DNA from: Chrysochromulina tobinii
Lineage: Eukaryota; Haptophyta; Prymnesiales; Chrysochromulinaceae
Assembly (NCBI GenBank): GCA_001275005.1
Contig: JWZX01002259.1
Coordinates: 1 to 25,310 of the forward strand
Direction: 5' to 3'
Length of the DNA: 25,310 bases
The notes beneath the pieces are model-generated. The model had not been told where the DNA came from and made no database searches. It saw only the letters and a list, made by a program, of their open reading frames with translations. This document shows, piece after piece, positions 1 through 9,374 of the stretch. How positions within the stretch are numbered: position 1 is the stretch's first letter; each line of letters begins with the position of its first letter. A program made the translations under genes and the position numbers.

Positions 1-866
1 ACCCCGGCGGCTCCGCCTGCGCCTCCGGGCGCGGACCGCGCGCCCGCGCGGCTGTCGTGCGACTGCGAGCCTCCGGGCGGGGTCGCGCCGGCGGGGCGCG
101 GACAAACGAACCGCAAAGCCGGTTAACGTCGTACGACGGAGCGTAAACGGCGAGAAACGGCAAAGCGCGAAAAGCGCGAAAAGCGGTCCCCGCGAGATTT
201 CCCCCCTGGACCCCTGGAGATTACTGGGCCGAGGAGTACAATATATATAACAACATACTCTCGCCCCAGCGTGGACAGGTACAGCGGGCCGCGACACCGA
301 CAAGCCTGACAGGGACAACTTTGGGCTGCGCACAGCCGCACCGAGGCCGACGGCGACACGCGCCGGGCGGGGCGGCAAGCGACATGCGGCAGGCGAAGCA
401 GTGCGTGTTGAACACGGGCCGCCCCGTCGCAGCACCCGCATCTTGAACAAATTGACATGTGCCCAGCAGCGTAGTACGGTAGGGCGTTGTACCCCCCTGC
501 ATGCTCGCACGTCACTTTTGGCCAGTTGGATAACCTCCGACCACACCATTGATGGCTCCCCTCGCGCCCACCATGGCGCCTACTTCGATCCGACGGAACG
601 GAGAAATCATCAGCTCATCTGCCCGACTCCTCAGTGGCCTCACACTCACCTTCATCACCATCTGATGCCGGCCTGCCTATTCGATCGTCATCCCATGCAC
701 CAACCCCTGGTTGGCTGTATGTGCCTCCCACCCCCAGTACACCCCATGCGCCATCTGACCAAGCGCATGTTGCGAAATACTGCGCCACGACGCGGCGTGT
801 CATGCCCAGACGGATGCATCATCTCCGCATGCCCAGGGTCGCGAGCAGAATAGAGCGTCTTGTTCC
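1..866. other. No supported gene; GC-rich edge and TATA-like site
   Basis: The first 100 bases are extremely GC-rich and may be the end of a gene that continues beyond the left edge, but no recognisable protein is readable. Positions 163-186 hold short repeats of AAAGCGCGAA type. A TATATATAA string lies at 242-250 and could be a core promoter in either direction. Open frames on the + strand between about 400 and 870 give low-complexity, His/Pro/Ser-rich peptides with no domain. A short ATG frame at 552 ends after 37 codons. I see nothing here that I would call a gene. Confidence 0.5.
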
Positions 867-1907
867 TTAAGCGGCGACGGCCGTATTGCGGCCACGCGAG
901 CTCACTGGCGAGTTCTCTCGCTCCTCGAAGATGAAGGAGACGGCGCGGCGCACCATCTGCGTCGAGAACGACACGTCCTTCTTAATGCCAAGGGAGGGCT
1001 CGCGCGGGTCCACGGGCGAGTCGACATACTCGATGCGACGCGAGATGGGATCGCAGCGCAGAGGCGACCAGCACGCGTCGTCCTCGGGCAAAGATGCCTC
1101 ATTGGCGATGCTGCGGACGCGACCAAAGATGCCGGCGCCATAGGCGCCAGCGCCAACGCTGCCATTGCCGAGCGAGGGCGTCCCCGAGTGCATCGCGGCG
1201 GAGGGCTGCGCGGCGGCGGCGTCGACGGCGAGGCACTTCATCGCGAGGCATGCGAGCTCGTCGCCAGATGCGAAGCTCGTCTCAAGCTCAACAAAGGGCC
1301 GCGGCGGGCAACGGGGGGGCGTTGGGCGGCGCGACGCGGGGAGCGAGCCTGGCAGTGAGCCGGGCAATGATCCTGGGCGCGATGCGGGCGATGAGCCTGG
1401 TAGCGAGCTCGGCAACGAGCGCGAGCCAGCCGTGAGCAACTCGATGAGCTGCAACTGGCTCGTCTTCGAGGGCAGCGGCGGGGGCGGACCCGGAGGCAGA
1501 GGCGGCGGGCCGCCCGGAAGCCGCAGCGGCTGCTGGTTGAGCATGCCCAACGGCAGCGGCGGATATCTCGGGAGGGGCGGCTGCTGAGATGGCTGATGTT
1601 GCTGCAACTGCTGCACCGGCCATGCCGACGGCGCTTGCGGCATCGGCGCCCCGAGCGAGTGGCTCGAGGATGACGCGACGGGCATAGCCATTGGCAGTGA
1701 CATGGACGGCGGCACCATCCGACCAGTCGCCGCCTCCTCCTGTGGAGGCGACGACTGACCGCACATGGGCGGCCTGTTTCGGAGTTCCTCCTTGCCGTGC
1801 GCGAATTGGCACTTGCGACCGTAGGGGCACGAACCCGTGTTGATCCACGTCGTGCAGAGGACCGTCTTGTATCGTTCAGGATCCTTGATCAGCCGCTTCG
1901 ATGGCAT
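867..1907 (-). CDS. Single CCCH-type zinc-finger protein, Pro/Ser-rich
   Basis: The product is 346 residues when read from the first in-frame ATG (1905-1907); the frame is open further upstream but only from a TTG. Residues 12-37 contain RYKTVLC followed by a C-x8-C-x5-C-x3-H finger (Cys18, Cys27, Cys33, His37). That is the lead-in and spacing of TIS11/tristetraprolin-type fingers, which bind AU-rich mRNA. Tristetraprolin itself has two fingers; here there is one. The rest is low complexity: Gln/Pro-rich, then polyproline, then a run of LPGS/LPAS repeats, and a basic Ser-rich C terminus. A role in mRNA turnover or translation is inferred from the finger only. A TTTAAAT string at about 2044-2050 could be its TATA box. 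It is divergent from the RING gene. Confidence 0.8.
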   Translation of the reverse strand: MPSKRLIKDPERYKTVLCTTWINTGSCPYGRKCQFAHGKEELRNRPPMCGQSSPPQEEAATGRMVPPSMSLPMAMPVASSSSHSLGAPMPQAPSAWPVQQLQQHQPSQQPPLPRYPPLPLGMLNQQPLRLPGGPPPLPPGPPPPLPSKTSQLQLIELLTAGSRSLPSSLPGSSPASRPGSLPGSLPGSLPASRRPTPPRCPPRPFVELETSFASGDELACLAMKCLAVDAAAAQPSAAMHSGTPSLGNGSVGAGAYGAGIFGRVRSIANEASLPEDDACWSPLRCDPISRRIEYVDSPVDPREPSLGIKKDVSFSTQMVRRAVSFIFEERENSPVSSRGRNTAVAA

Positions 1908-2142
1908 CGTGGCGCTTCCCCCGTGTCGATGTCGTGGGCGTGTGCGCGCCTTTCCGCGGAATGGACGGCCCTTTCGTACCTTTTTGCTGCGTTGGACGAT
2001 CGTCCAGAAAGGGCTCGCTTTTCGGCTCGACGAAACGCTCAAAAATTTAAAGAGGGGGAACGCAATGCTGGACGGTGGCGCGCGTGTCGCGAGAAATATT
2101 CTTCAGTCCTAAGAATAGTTTACTTGACTTGACTTGACCTTC
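1908..2142. promoter_or_regulatory. Divergent promoter region between CCCH and RING genes
   Basis: These 235 bases separate the two start codons of oppositely oriented genes, so both promoters must lie here. A TTTAAAT box (about 2044-2050, either strand) sits about 140 bases before the CCCH start codon. On the RING side there is a short tandem repeat of TTGAC at about 2124-2138, just before its ATG. The assignment is from position and composition only. Confidence 0.45.
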
Positions 2143-2913
2143 ATGAGACTCGACGGAAAGATAGCAACGTCCGGTCGTGTGAAGCTCGCAAAAGCAACGA
2201 CAGCCTTGCAGATGCTGCGCTTGAGCATCGACAGCCTTGCAGAACAGGAGGAGTCGAGCGACCGCGGTGCTGGCCCGCCGCCCGCTCCTAAGCGCTGTCG
2301 CAGCACAGTCTTCGGACGAGCCGAGCGCCTCGCCGCGTTTGCCACTGCCGCGCGCATGCCCAACCAAGGCATGTCGGCCACTCGCATCGAGAGCGTCTAC
2401 CGCGGGCACATCGTCAGGCGGCAATTGCGTGCGCTTCGACCCACGTCGGCCTCCACATCTTCAAACCCCGATGAGACGCTTGAGGAGGTGCCCGAGGAGA
2501 TTTTCGGCGACCAGGAGGGTGAGTGCTTTGGCCTGAGCACTCTGACGCTCAGCAGCGCACCTGTCGACAGCGCCCTCGAGACGAGCGGCGAGCTGGATAT
2601 GATGGATATGATGGAGAGCAGCAGTGATAGCATCGTCACCGTCCCACTGATGGCGACGGTCCACGAGCGCATGTGCTCGATCTGCCTCGGACCGATGCCT
2701 CGCCACTTGCGCAACCGACCTGGCGAAGGTGGCGAAGGGACCATCGAGCCCGCGGTGGAGCAGCTCGCAGTCACGACCCTCGAGTGCGGTCACAAGTTCC
2801 ATCGCCGCTGCATCCTCGCCTGGTGCCGGCAGAAGTCGCCCGGCCTGTGCCCACTTTGCCGCGTGGAGGTGCGAGCTCGCCGCTCGTCTGTCCGCCCGGC
2901 TGTGGGGCCGTAG
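2143..2913 (+). CDS. RING-H2 finger protein with an IQ-like motif
   Basis: The product is 256 residues. I start at the first ATG (2143), since the frame extends upstream only to a TTG. A helix of the form IESVYRGHIVRRQL near residues 80-95 resembles an IQ (calmodulin-binding) motif. The C-terminal third holds a RING-H2 finger: CSIC, a loop of about 33 residues, CGHKFHRRC, then CPLC. This is C-x2-C ... C-x-H-x2-H-x2-C ... C-x2-C, the zinc-binding core of many E3 ubiquitin ligases. The middle is acidic and Met/Ser-rich. Ubiquitin-ligase activity is inferred from the finger; no membrane segment is visible. The long first loop (about 33 residues, Gly/Glu-rich) is within the family's range. No intron is needed. 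Confidence 0.82.
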   Translation: MRLDGKIATSGRVKLAKATTALQMLRLSIDSLAEQEESSDRGAGPPPAPKRCRSTVFGRAERLAAFATAARMPNQGMSATRIESVYRGHIVRRQLRALRPTSASTSSNPDETLEEVPEEIFGDQEGECFGLSTLTLSSAPVDSALETSGELDMMDMMESSSDSIVTVPLMATVHERMCSICLGPMPRHLRNRPGEGGEGTIEPAVEQLAVTTLECGHKFHRRCILAWCRQKSPGLCPLCRVEVRARRSSVRPAVGP

Positions 2914-3004
2914 AGACACACTGCGTAGAAGATCAGCGGTCTTCACGACCGCACTTCCGCTCTGACGATCTTACATACCGTCGTGCAGGACGGGGCACGC
3001 CTCT

Positions 3005-3024
3005 CCTCGAGGCATGCCTCGAGG
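3005..3024. repeat. Perfect 20-bp palindrome
   Basis: CCTCGAGGCATGCCTCGAGG reads identically on both strands. It lies about 90 bases after the RING gene stop codon, so in its RNA it could form a hairpin in the 3' UTR, or act as a dimeric protein site. No function is shown. Confidence 0.8.
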
Positions 3025-3178
3025 GCGAGACCTCTACAGAGGCATATTCGTCAGACTGTACTTGGTCTGGTGTGCGCATGTGGTCGCCTGACCTCATCAT
3101 CGAGGTCTCGACCAGGATGCAGTGGGAGCAGAATCGACCGGAAGCAGGTCGGACTGTTTTTTTTCGCCACACACCGCT

Positions 3179-3186
3179 CATAAATT
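3179..3186 (+). promoter_or_regulatory. TATA-like box before the small helical gene
   Basis: CATAAATT lies about 115 bases before the preferred ATG at 3298. It resembles the TTTAAAT string upstream of the CCCH gene. It also argues against the earlier ATG at 3193, which would lie only a few bases downstream of the box. Confidence 0.35.
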
Positions 3187-3297
3187 TGAAGCATGTTCGT
3201 CAATTTCGTGGTTTCGTCAAATTCGCACGAGATTCTCGAAGTGGAGAGGAAGCGGACCTCGAGGCGTGGACTGACGTCGTCGGCGGGAGCGTGCGCC

Positions 3298-3735
3298 ATG
3301 CCATTGACGCGATACAACTCATACCAAGAGGATATGACGACCAATGCTCTGCCCACAGTCGGCAAGATGGGAAGAAACTCCACATGGAGCCTTGTCGCGG
3401 CGGAGGAGGGTCTGCATGAGCCATCTGAAAATCTCCAAGAAAACGATGTAGAAATGGTGCAACAGCTTCGCGACGCATCGCAGGCTGCGCTGGCAACTGC
3501 CGAAGCGTGTATCGAGTTCGCCCGCCCGCAACTCGAGGTATACCTTACGGAGGCGCACAAGCATCTCGCGGATATCCGCACGAGCATAGCGAATGCACGC
3601 ACGAACGCATACTGGAAGGGCGAACATCATAGCCTCTTGCCCGTTGCTGTCAGGCAGGACATGGCGATGTCCAGCCGCATGCGGCCGCCTGCAGCCACAT
3701 TGTCGTATGCGTTTCACAGGGAGTGCTCGGTCTAG
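3298..3735 (+). CDS. Hypothetical small helical protein
   Basis: The frame encodes 145 residues from the ATG at 3298, which has the favourable context GCGCCATGCC; an in-frame ATG at 3193 would add 35 residues. I do not recognise the family. The N-terminal third is polar. Residues about 45-110 are predicted by eye to be a long helix (Glu/Gln/Ala-rich, with hydrophobic residues at heptad-like spacing). The C terminus is basic. There is no signal peptide or membrane segment. Coding status rests on the open frame, amino-acid composition, and the upstream TATA-like box. It points toward ALG9 (convergent), with about 570 bases between the stop codons. Confidence 0.45.
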   Translation: MPLTRYNSYQEDMTTNALPTVGKMGRNSTWSLVAAEEGLHEPSENLQENDVEMVQQLRDASQAALATAEACIEFARPQLEVYLTEAHKHLADIRTSIANARTNAYWKGEHHSLLPVAVRQDMAMSSRMRPPAATLSYAFHRECSV

Positions 3736-4305
3736 GTGGCAAGCGGCGATGTAGGTCTAGCAGTCCAATCAGACTCACGACCGCCGGCCAGGCGTCAATG
3801 TGGGGCATGTGTGTGCAAGGTGTGCGTGTACTAGGTGGACTAGGTTAGTTGTGGTAAACGATACTGTAAGTGTCGTTCCTATAATTTTCGTGAGTTTCCC
3901 CCCCCATGAGTTCTCTAGTTGCCCCCAATGTACCAGATCGCAAGTCATGCCCGCGGTGCGCGTGCGGGTGTCAGTGCGCGGGCGTCCCGGCTCCCGGCGT
4001 GTCTCGACTGTCGTGTACGTGTGTTGACGCGGTCCCGGGTTGGGACCTGCGGTGGTAAATTGGCCGCGCGGAGGGAGCCGGCCACTCTCGTCGTCTTTCT
4101 TCGAGGCTTTGAGCCAACCCTCCCCGGGCAATCTCAAGCCCGGCCGTCTCCCGAGGCGCAGCTGGGGCGGCGTGGGGTCCTCCCCCGACCCCCATCGCCC
4201 CGCCCCCGCGCACCGGTAACTCTCTCGTCTCGGCTCTCTCTCGTCTCGGGCTCTCGTCCCCCGACGCCCCGACGGGCCCGGAGATCGCGCCAGCCCTTAT
4301 CATCC
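3736..4305. other. Convergent intergenic region
   Basis: This gap separates the stop codons of two convergent genes and should hold both 3' UTRs. It contains a C-rich stretch and, at about 4218-4260, a degenerate CTCTCTCGTCTCGG repeat (about three copies). No RNA gene or convincing reading frame is visible. Confidence 0.5.
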
Positions 4306-6222
4306 TCAGCGCTGCACCGCCTTGTATGTCCGCCTAACTGGCTCTGGGTGCCTCTTTGCCATCAAGCAGTACTCGGCGTACACGTTGCGTCGCGCGGAGA
4401 GCCCGGGGATGAAAAAGGCCCGCGCGAGCGTGCTCGTCGAGCGGCTGGCGTCTAGGAAGGGCGCGCAATACACGCGCTCCCAGTTCGCCGCATCCTGCAC
4501 CACACTGGGCTCCGCCTGCCCCGCCAGATCGAGGTCGACGAAGTACCTACACTGCTCCTTCCCAGCATAGCGCGTCGGCTCCTCTTTGTTCAAGTCGTTC
4601 ATGTTCGCCGGCGTCGTCCACAGACCCTTCGGCCAGGGCGCGTACGGCTGTGGCAGCTGGCCAGTGAAGCCGCCGCGTACCCAGAGCAGCGGCGCCGCCC
4701 CGGGTGCCAAGAAGAAGGTCGACGGGAACCGATACCACTCCTTCCCCACGCACACGTGGGTCGCGCTCGCTGGAAGCTTCGCATACACTTCTAGCGGTGC
4801 GCCGTAGTAGGCGACTAGCGCCGCACTCCGCGCGGCGCACAGCGCCACTGAGACTACGACGACCAGCGCGCAGCCCACGCGCAAGCTGCCCGCGACGGCG
4901 CGCCGCCCTCGCGGAGCCAAAGTGCCCAGACGCGTGGCAGTTACGCCATCGGCGAAGGCGGCGAGGGCGGCGTCGAGGGTGAGCGCGGCGCCCAGGCATA
5001 GGGTGGGGTACACCATCGTGAGGAAGCGCTCCTGGGCACGGCATGCGACGAGGCGCAACATTGCATTCGGTCGCACTCAGTCGCACTCAGTCGCAATCGG
5101 TCGCAATCGGTCGCACTCAGTCGCAATCGGTCGCACTCGGTCGCACTCGGTTGCACTCACCTCCTTGTGTGCCATCGGCTGCAGCACCATAAAAGTGAGG
5201 TACCTGATGAGGGAGGCCATCAGGGGCTCGTCAGTGGCCATCAGTGGTCCTCCTCATCGATCGAGCACTGAGCGGTTCGGTCGCGAGCGGTAGGTCTACA
5301 TGCCCGAGAGCATAAGGGTCGCATGCAACTTTCGAGCGCGTGCGCCCGGCAGCGCGAGGATCGCAAAGAGAGAGCCCAGCCCGAGGAGCGCGAGCACGTT
5401 GAAGTTGAGCAGCAGGTTGCGCGGGTAGAAGCTCCAGGGCTCCTCGCCGTACAGGTTGGCGCCCTGCCCGCCGCCGCCACGGCCGAAGGCGTTGTATGCG
5501 AGGAAGTTGCCTACGGCCCACACTGGGTGCCCAGCGCCGTAGTACAGGTAGCCGTCGATGAGGGCGGGCACGAGGCCGAAGGCAAGCAAGCCAAACACGG
5601 CACAGCCGGCCACCGCCGCCGGTCCAATCGTGAGCAACGCGTGCACGCCCATCGGGATGAACATGGGCGCAACAATGGGCCAGACTAGCACGACGACAAA
5701 GGTGCCGCACAGCAGCCCCGTGCGCGGCCTGTTCGAGAGCCACGCAGCGTAGCCGAGAAGGACGCCGTACATGCATGTCGTGCTCGGCAGTAGCGCCACA
5801 CCGGAGTGGAACATGCCGCTGCTCGCGCCGAGGAAGATGAGGAGCAACGCCGCAGCCCGCGTGCCAAAGGCGCCGGCGACCGCGCGGCAGAAGAGCGCCT
5901 CGCTCGTCGCGCACACGACGGCGAGGCACTGGCGCAGCGCAAAGAAAGCGCTAGTGCCCGAGGCGAGCGAGCCGGGCAGGACGCGCAGCATACGCAGCAC
6001 GACCGCGTGCAGCTCGATGTAGACATAGGAGCGCAGCGCAAACTGCGGTGAGTACTCCCACGTTTGGAAGCCCTTGCCGTTCAGCACATAGTGGAGCGGC
6101 TCCCAGTAGTTGAAAGTCTCGTCACAATCCATGATCGGCGCGCGCGCGGCCGCGAGCAGCCGCACCGCGAGCAGCGCGGTGAAGCCGATGAGGAAGAGCG
6201 CCGTCGTCGGAGGTTCCACCAT
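4306..6222 (-). CDS. ALG9: ALG9-type dolichyl-P-Man alpha-1,2-mannosyltransferase (GT22), 3 exons
   Basis: Spliced exons 6222-5300, 5203-5161 and 5031-4306 give 563 residues, the usual ALG9 length. The enzyme adds alpha-1,2-mannose from dolichol-phosphate mannose to the lipid-linked oligosaccharide in the ER lumen during N-glycan assembly. Evidence: the GT22 signature DETFNYWEP at residues 34-42 just after the first hydrophobic helix; many membrane helices; the conserved HKEERF at residues 320-325, restored exactly across intron 2; and the C-terminal family blocks CVGKEWYRFPS and MNDLNKEEPTRY. The middle exon is only 43 bases but keeps the frame. The ATG at 6222 gives the expected N terminus. 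The gene is strongly recognised; the main uncertainty is the exact exon edges, though they restore family motifs. Confidence 0.93.
5032..5160 (-). other. ALG9 intron 2, made of decamer repeats
   Basis: Donor GTGAGT, acceptor GTGCCCAG. About ten 10-bp units of the GACCGAGTGC / GACTGAGTGC type fill 5061-5160, close to the whole intron. This decamer differs from the TGATGACCTC type in other introns, and the acceptor is not the conserved CTCATCAG module. Its removal joins HKE to ERF, restoring the family motif. Confidence 0.88.
5204..5299 (-). other. ALG9 intron 1, introner-like 3' end
   Basis: Donor GTAGAC; acceptor GCCTCCCTCATCAG, the module shared with introns of unrelated genes in this window. 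The length is 96 bases. No long duplication of exon sequence flanks it, which would fit an older insertion. Splicing restores the frame with the codon AT|G. Confidence 0.85.
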
Positions 6223-6587
6223 TTTATTGCGTATCTCATCAACCTAGACGCCAGTTGCTCTCTTTCTCTCTCTCAGCCTTTCGCACATTCACCGCCACAC
6301 GTTCCACGATCAATTCAACATCAACCACAAAATCAACATCAACATCAACACTCGATGCTTCGATCGTGCATCGTCGTTCGTCGAGTGTTCCTCACTTCCT
6401 CTCGATGCCCCACACGCACCTGCAATAGTACGTGTCGGCGGTTGGGCCATGTCATACATTTCTACTCACAACTGAACTCAGATCTCATCTCACAGACTCT
6501 CTGTGTATCTTCACATGACACGTTGGTAGGCCCGTTTGTACTCAGTGGAGTTGTACTCACTACTCACTACTCAGCAATGCGGAGCAC
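6223..6587. other. Intergenic region with short ATCAAC repeat
   Basis: This region lies upstream of ALG9 and downstream of the Ser-rich gene (both on the minus strand). It holds a pyrimidine-rich tract near 6256-6275 and an imperfect (ATCAAC)n repeat at about 6317-6353. No gene is visible. The ALG9 promoter should be here. Confidence 0.5.
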
Positions 6588-7400
6588 TCAGTCGCACGCG
6601 GATGCCTCGATCGCCTCCAAATCAAGCTCCCCCGACAGCAGATCCTCAACCTCGGTGGGCGAGGGCGGCCGAACCAGCGCGGCAGTTAGCGTCGACGCGC
6701 CGGTCTTCTGACGCAGGGCGGCGACCATCTTCACGGTCATCATCTTCGTCGGCGGCGTTGGGTTCGGTTTCGTGGCGACCAACTCAGGGACCACCAAGCG
6801 AGCAGTGGAACCCCACGCCACCGCACCCGTCGACCTGAGCGTCGAGAGCGAAGCGGCATACGAGGAGACGGGGCATACGAGGAGACGGGGCTGCTGGCTC
6901 TCGCGCCCAGTCGTGGCAAAGGTGCCGTGCTGCTTGAGAGTGAAGCTGCTGCTCTTGGTTAGGTAGCTATGCGTAGGCGCCACGCCGGCCTTGGCAGTAT
7001 CCGGGCGGATGACGCTGCTAAACTTGGTCACGCCCGATGTCTTGAGAGTGCTGCGAGGCTCTGCGTAGTGCGCAGGCGTGGCCTCGAGCGCGCCGGGCAC
7101 GCGGAGCTCGCGCCCAGCCGTGGCAAACGAGGAGGCGCCCGGCTTGGCGGAGAAGGGCTTGAGGCTGGAGTAGCTTGAGACAGGGCAAAGGTCGGGGAGC
7201 TTGTTGCGCTCGAGTTTAGCGCGGCCGAACGTGCCCGAGGACTGTGACCTATGGAGGCTGCGGTGGCGTGCGCGCGGAGACGTAGGAAGCGACATCATGC
7301 GCGGGCTGGACTCGCGCGACGGGCGAAGGGACGCCGGCATGGAGGACGACTTGATGGGAAGGTAGTAGTTGAGCGGCTCGGTGGTGACTATCATCGCCAT
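6588..7400 (-). CDS. Hypothetical Ser-rich protein with internal repeats
   Basis: The product is 270 residues from the first in-frame ATG (7398-7400); a second ATG follows two codons later. I do not recognise the family. The sequence is Ser/Thr/Pro/Arg-rich. It contains about three diverged copies of a module: a segment like GTFATTGRE or SFATAGREL, a spacer, CPVSSY (twice), then S-T-L-R/K-S/T-G. The repeats look like a short linear-motif array in a largely disordered protein. The C terminus (about the last 25 residues) is acidic and helical. There is no signal peptide or membrane segment. Codon-like composition and the repeat conservation support it being a real protein. Confidence 0.6.
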   Translation of the reverse strand: MAMIVTTEPLNYYLPIKSSSMPASLRPSRESSPRMMSLPTSPRARHRSLHRSQSSGTFGRAKLERNKLPDLCPVSSYSSLKPFSAKPGASSFATAGRELRVPGALEATPAHYAEPRSTLKTSGVTKFSSVIRPDTAKAGVAPTHSYLTKSSSFTLKQHGTFATTGRESQQPRLLVCPVSSYAASLSTLRSTGAVAWGSTARLVVPELVATKPNPTPPTKMMTVKMVAALRQKTGASTLTAALVRPPSPTEVEDLLSGELDLEAIEASACD

Positions 7401-7557
7401 GACTTGTTTGTTGTTTGGGTTGCGTGTCGGGCGGGCGATGCGATGCTTTCGGCGGGACGATCGGGTTTGGTGCCGTTGAGTCAACGCTTCCGGGTTGGGA
7501 ACCCGGGCATTTCGTCATTCCGGACAGATCCTCGTTCAGTGCATATTTGCAACGAGA

Positions 7558-8519
7558 TCAAACTCTTGGTCGTTTTGTTCTGGAGCTTTTCGAGCTACCG
7601 TGTACTAGCACACTGTATGTGACGTTGACATTTGACATATTGACGTGTAGCCCACCACGGTACCGGTAGCACAGCACGAGATCCCTGAGCTCAAGATTGT
7701 CGACTTGGTTGCATTCGCGATCAGTGTTGTCAAAGTAGCTCATTGATTTTTTTTGACCTTCGTAGACACTTGATTTCACGTCGCCTCGAGTCATCTTGAC
7801 CGCTGCGAACCGCTCGCGTGATTGGATGTGGTAGTGGTTCAAAACCAAAGGCGGTTGCTGGTCGGGCATCAGCCATTGTTTCGACATGCTGTGCCACATG
7901 AGTGGATGATGGACCCAGAAGGATCTCAAGGCGTTTGTTCGGGCAATGTACTTGGTCAAGCTGTGGGGGGTTGCCGCAGCGCGTGTGAAGTTGATGCGCA
8001 CACTTGGAGGTTGTACAGTGTGGCCGCTGCTGCCGAACACCTGCCAGTGCAGGAGGAGGTATGTGGATAGGCAGTCTGTCTGCTCCACGTGGCGGATGTA
8101 CGCCGGAATGTTTTCGAAGCCAGCACGTGGCGATGCGTATACGAACTCGTCGACATCAATTTGCATCGCCCATCGCGCGCGAGCTTGGATTATAGTCAGC
8201 CATGATGTGACGTGACGCTCCTGCTGGTAAGGAACTGGATCACTTCGCACGGAGACATGCTTGGCGAAAGGAGCCACGGCTCTTTGCCAGTCGTCTGTCG
8301 AGTTGTTGTCGATGAGGAAAAAGTGCTCGACTCCTTGCCACAGATGGTGCTCGACTCCGGCAATATATCGGCCTCATTCTTGAAGATCCCAACCACGACG
8401 AGGAAGAAGCGCTCTGAATCACTCGCAATTGCACACAGCTTCTCCCTCTGAAGCTCAGCGTCACGAGTGCTATTCCAGCCATGAGGATGGTTGCCAAGTA
8501 TCGCGATCAGCGTGGTCAT
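7558..8519 (-). pseudogene. GT2/GT92-like glycosyltransferase with a one-base frame break
   Basis: From ATG 8519, the first 55 residues end in VVVGIFKNEADILPE. From 8352 another frame continues with EHHLWQGVEHFFLIDNNSTDD to a stop at 7558, about 264 residues. The two parts are clearly one protein: KNEAD, DNNSTDD and QIDVDEF are the nucleotide-sugar-binding and metal-binding blocks of GT-A fold enzymes related to GT92 and the glycosyltransferase 2-like (DUF23-type) group. The break lies at about 8350-8357, and the total length is one base short of a multiple of three. No intron can be fitted there. It may be a recent pseudogene or a sequencing error. The frame after the break is otherwise intact, with no further stops. 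It is intronless and less GC-rich than the ALDH and PPR genes. Confidence 0.75.
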
Positions 8520-8551
8520 TGCCCGGGACCCGGAGAAGGCCAAAAGTTCTG

Positions 8552-8929
8552 TAGGAAGGTGTTTCCAAGCTACTGGGCGGGGCTCGGCTACTGGGCGAGC
8601 CGCACTCGCCGCAGTGCGGTCCCGCGCGACCACTGATCGGTCGATTTTCCTTGCGCAGTTGCGGACGCTGCTGCGGTCTAAAGCGGTCGTTTACCGGTAC
8701 CGGTATTTATTTACAGAACCGAATTTGCCGCGCTGCGCGGTCGATTTCCTCCGCACTGCGGTCGATTCCCCCGCAGAGCGGTAGCGTTTTCGGGCGCAGT
8801 GCGGTCCGCAAACACCGCACTGGCGACTGGGGTACCGCAGTGCGGTCGAGTTCCCCCGTGCCCCGACCCCCGCTCCCAGTGCCGAGCCGCGAGCCCCGCC
8901 CAGTTGCTTGGAAACCCCCGCCCTTCCTA
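8552..8929. mobile_element. Imperfect foldback (MITE-like) element
   Basis: The outer about 45 bases form an inverted repeat: TAGGAAGG, a short gap, then TTTCCAAGC(T/A)ACTGGGCGGGG at 8552-8584, matched in reverse complement at 8898-8929. The interior is a cluster of short CCGCAGTGCGG / CCGCACTGCGG palindromes and GCGGTCGATT-type repeats. There is no transposase. It lies directly upstream of the frame-broken glycosyltransferase start codon, and would extend that frame only through non-ATG codons. Target-site duplications are not evident. A non-autonomous DNA transposon or foldback element is the best reading. Confidence 0.5.
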
Positions 8930-9374
8930 TCGCGGTTTTGCGGCTAGACCGGCGCTTCCCCCCTAGTGTCTTCTAAAACCGGTACAGTACAGCAGTATAC
9001 TTCAAGAATCGAACCGAGGCTCACGTCACCGACGCGCGACGCACGCGCGCGCGCGCACGGGCCACGCCAAGAAACCGAACGCCGGTGCCCATACGTCGGC
9101 CGACTCAGAACAAGAGGCCGCCCCCCGCGAACCCGATCCGGCCCCCATCTTCCGCTCCCAGAGCTAAAAGCACCCCGCGCCTGCTCAAAGGCGGTAGGCG
9201 AGATGAAGGCACGCGCCGCTGACGCGTTGCGGCCGGCGGCCCGCGGAACCCCCAAAGAGCTCGAGACGCGAGAGGCGGACGACGGGCGTGCGCCACAGCC
9301 GCGGCGAAGCCGACCACCTGGGAGCGCAACGTCGAGATGCAGATCAATCACTAGCGGTACAGCCCCCCCTCTCG
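8930..9374. other. Intergenic region, no gene seen
   Basis: This is the 3' flank of the aldehyde dehydrogenase gene. It contains an ACCGGTAC string near 8979 and a short (CG)n run near 9045. The open frames give Arg/Pro-rich translations without domains. I see no RNA gene. Confidence 0.5.

Noticed and set aside
401-870. Open frames on the + strand before the CCCH gene
   Set aside because: Low-complexity translations, no domain, and partly started by GTG; they look like chance frames in GC-rich DNA.
867-2042. Longer CCCH protein starting at 2042
   Set aside because: The upstream codon is TTG, not ATG, and a TATA-like box sits at the same place; the first ATG at 1907 directly precedes the zinc finger.
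8345-8360. Programmed frameshift in the glycosyltransferase
   Set aside because: No slippery heptamer or obvious downstream structure; recent damage or an assembly error is simpler.
9000-9020. TTCAAGAATCGAACC resembling a tRNA T-arm on the minus strand
   Set aside because: The flanking bases do not pair as a T-stem, and no acceptor stem, anticodon or D arm can be placed.
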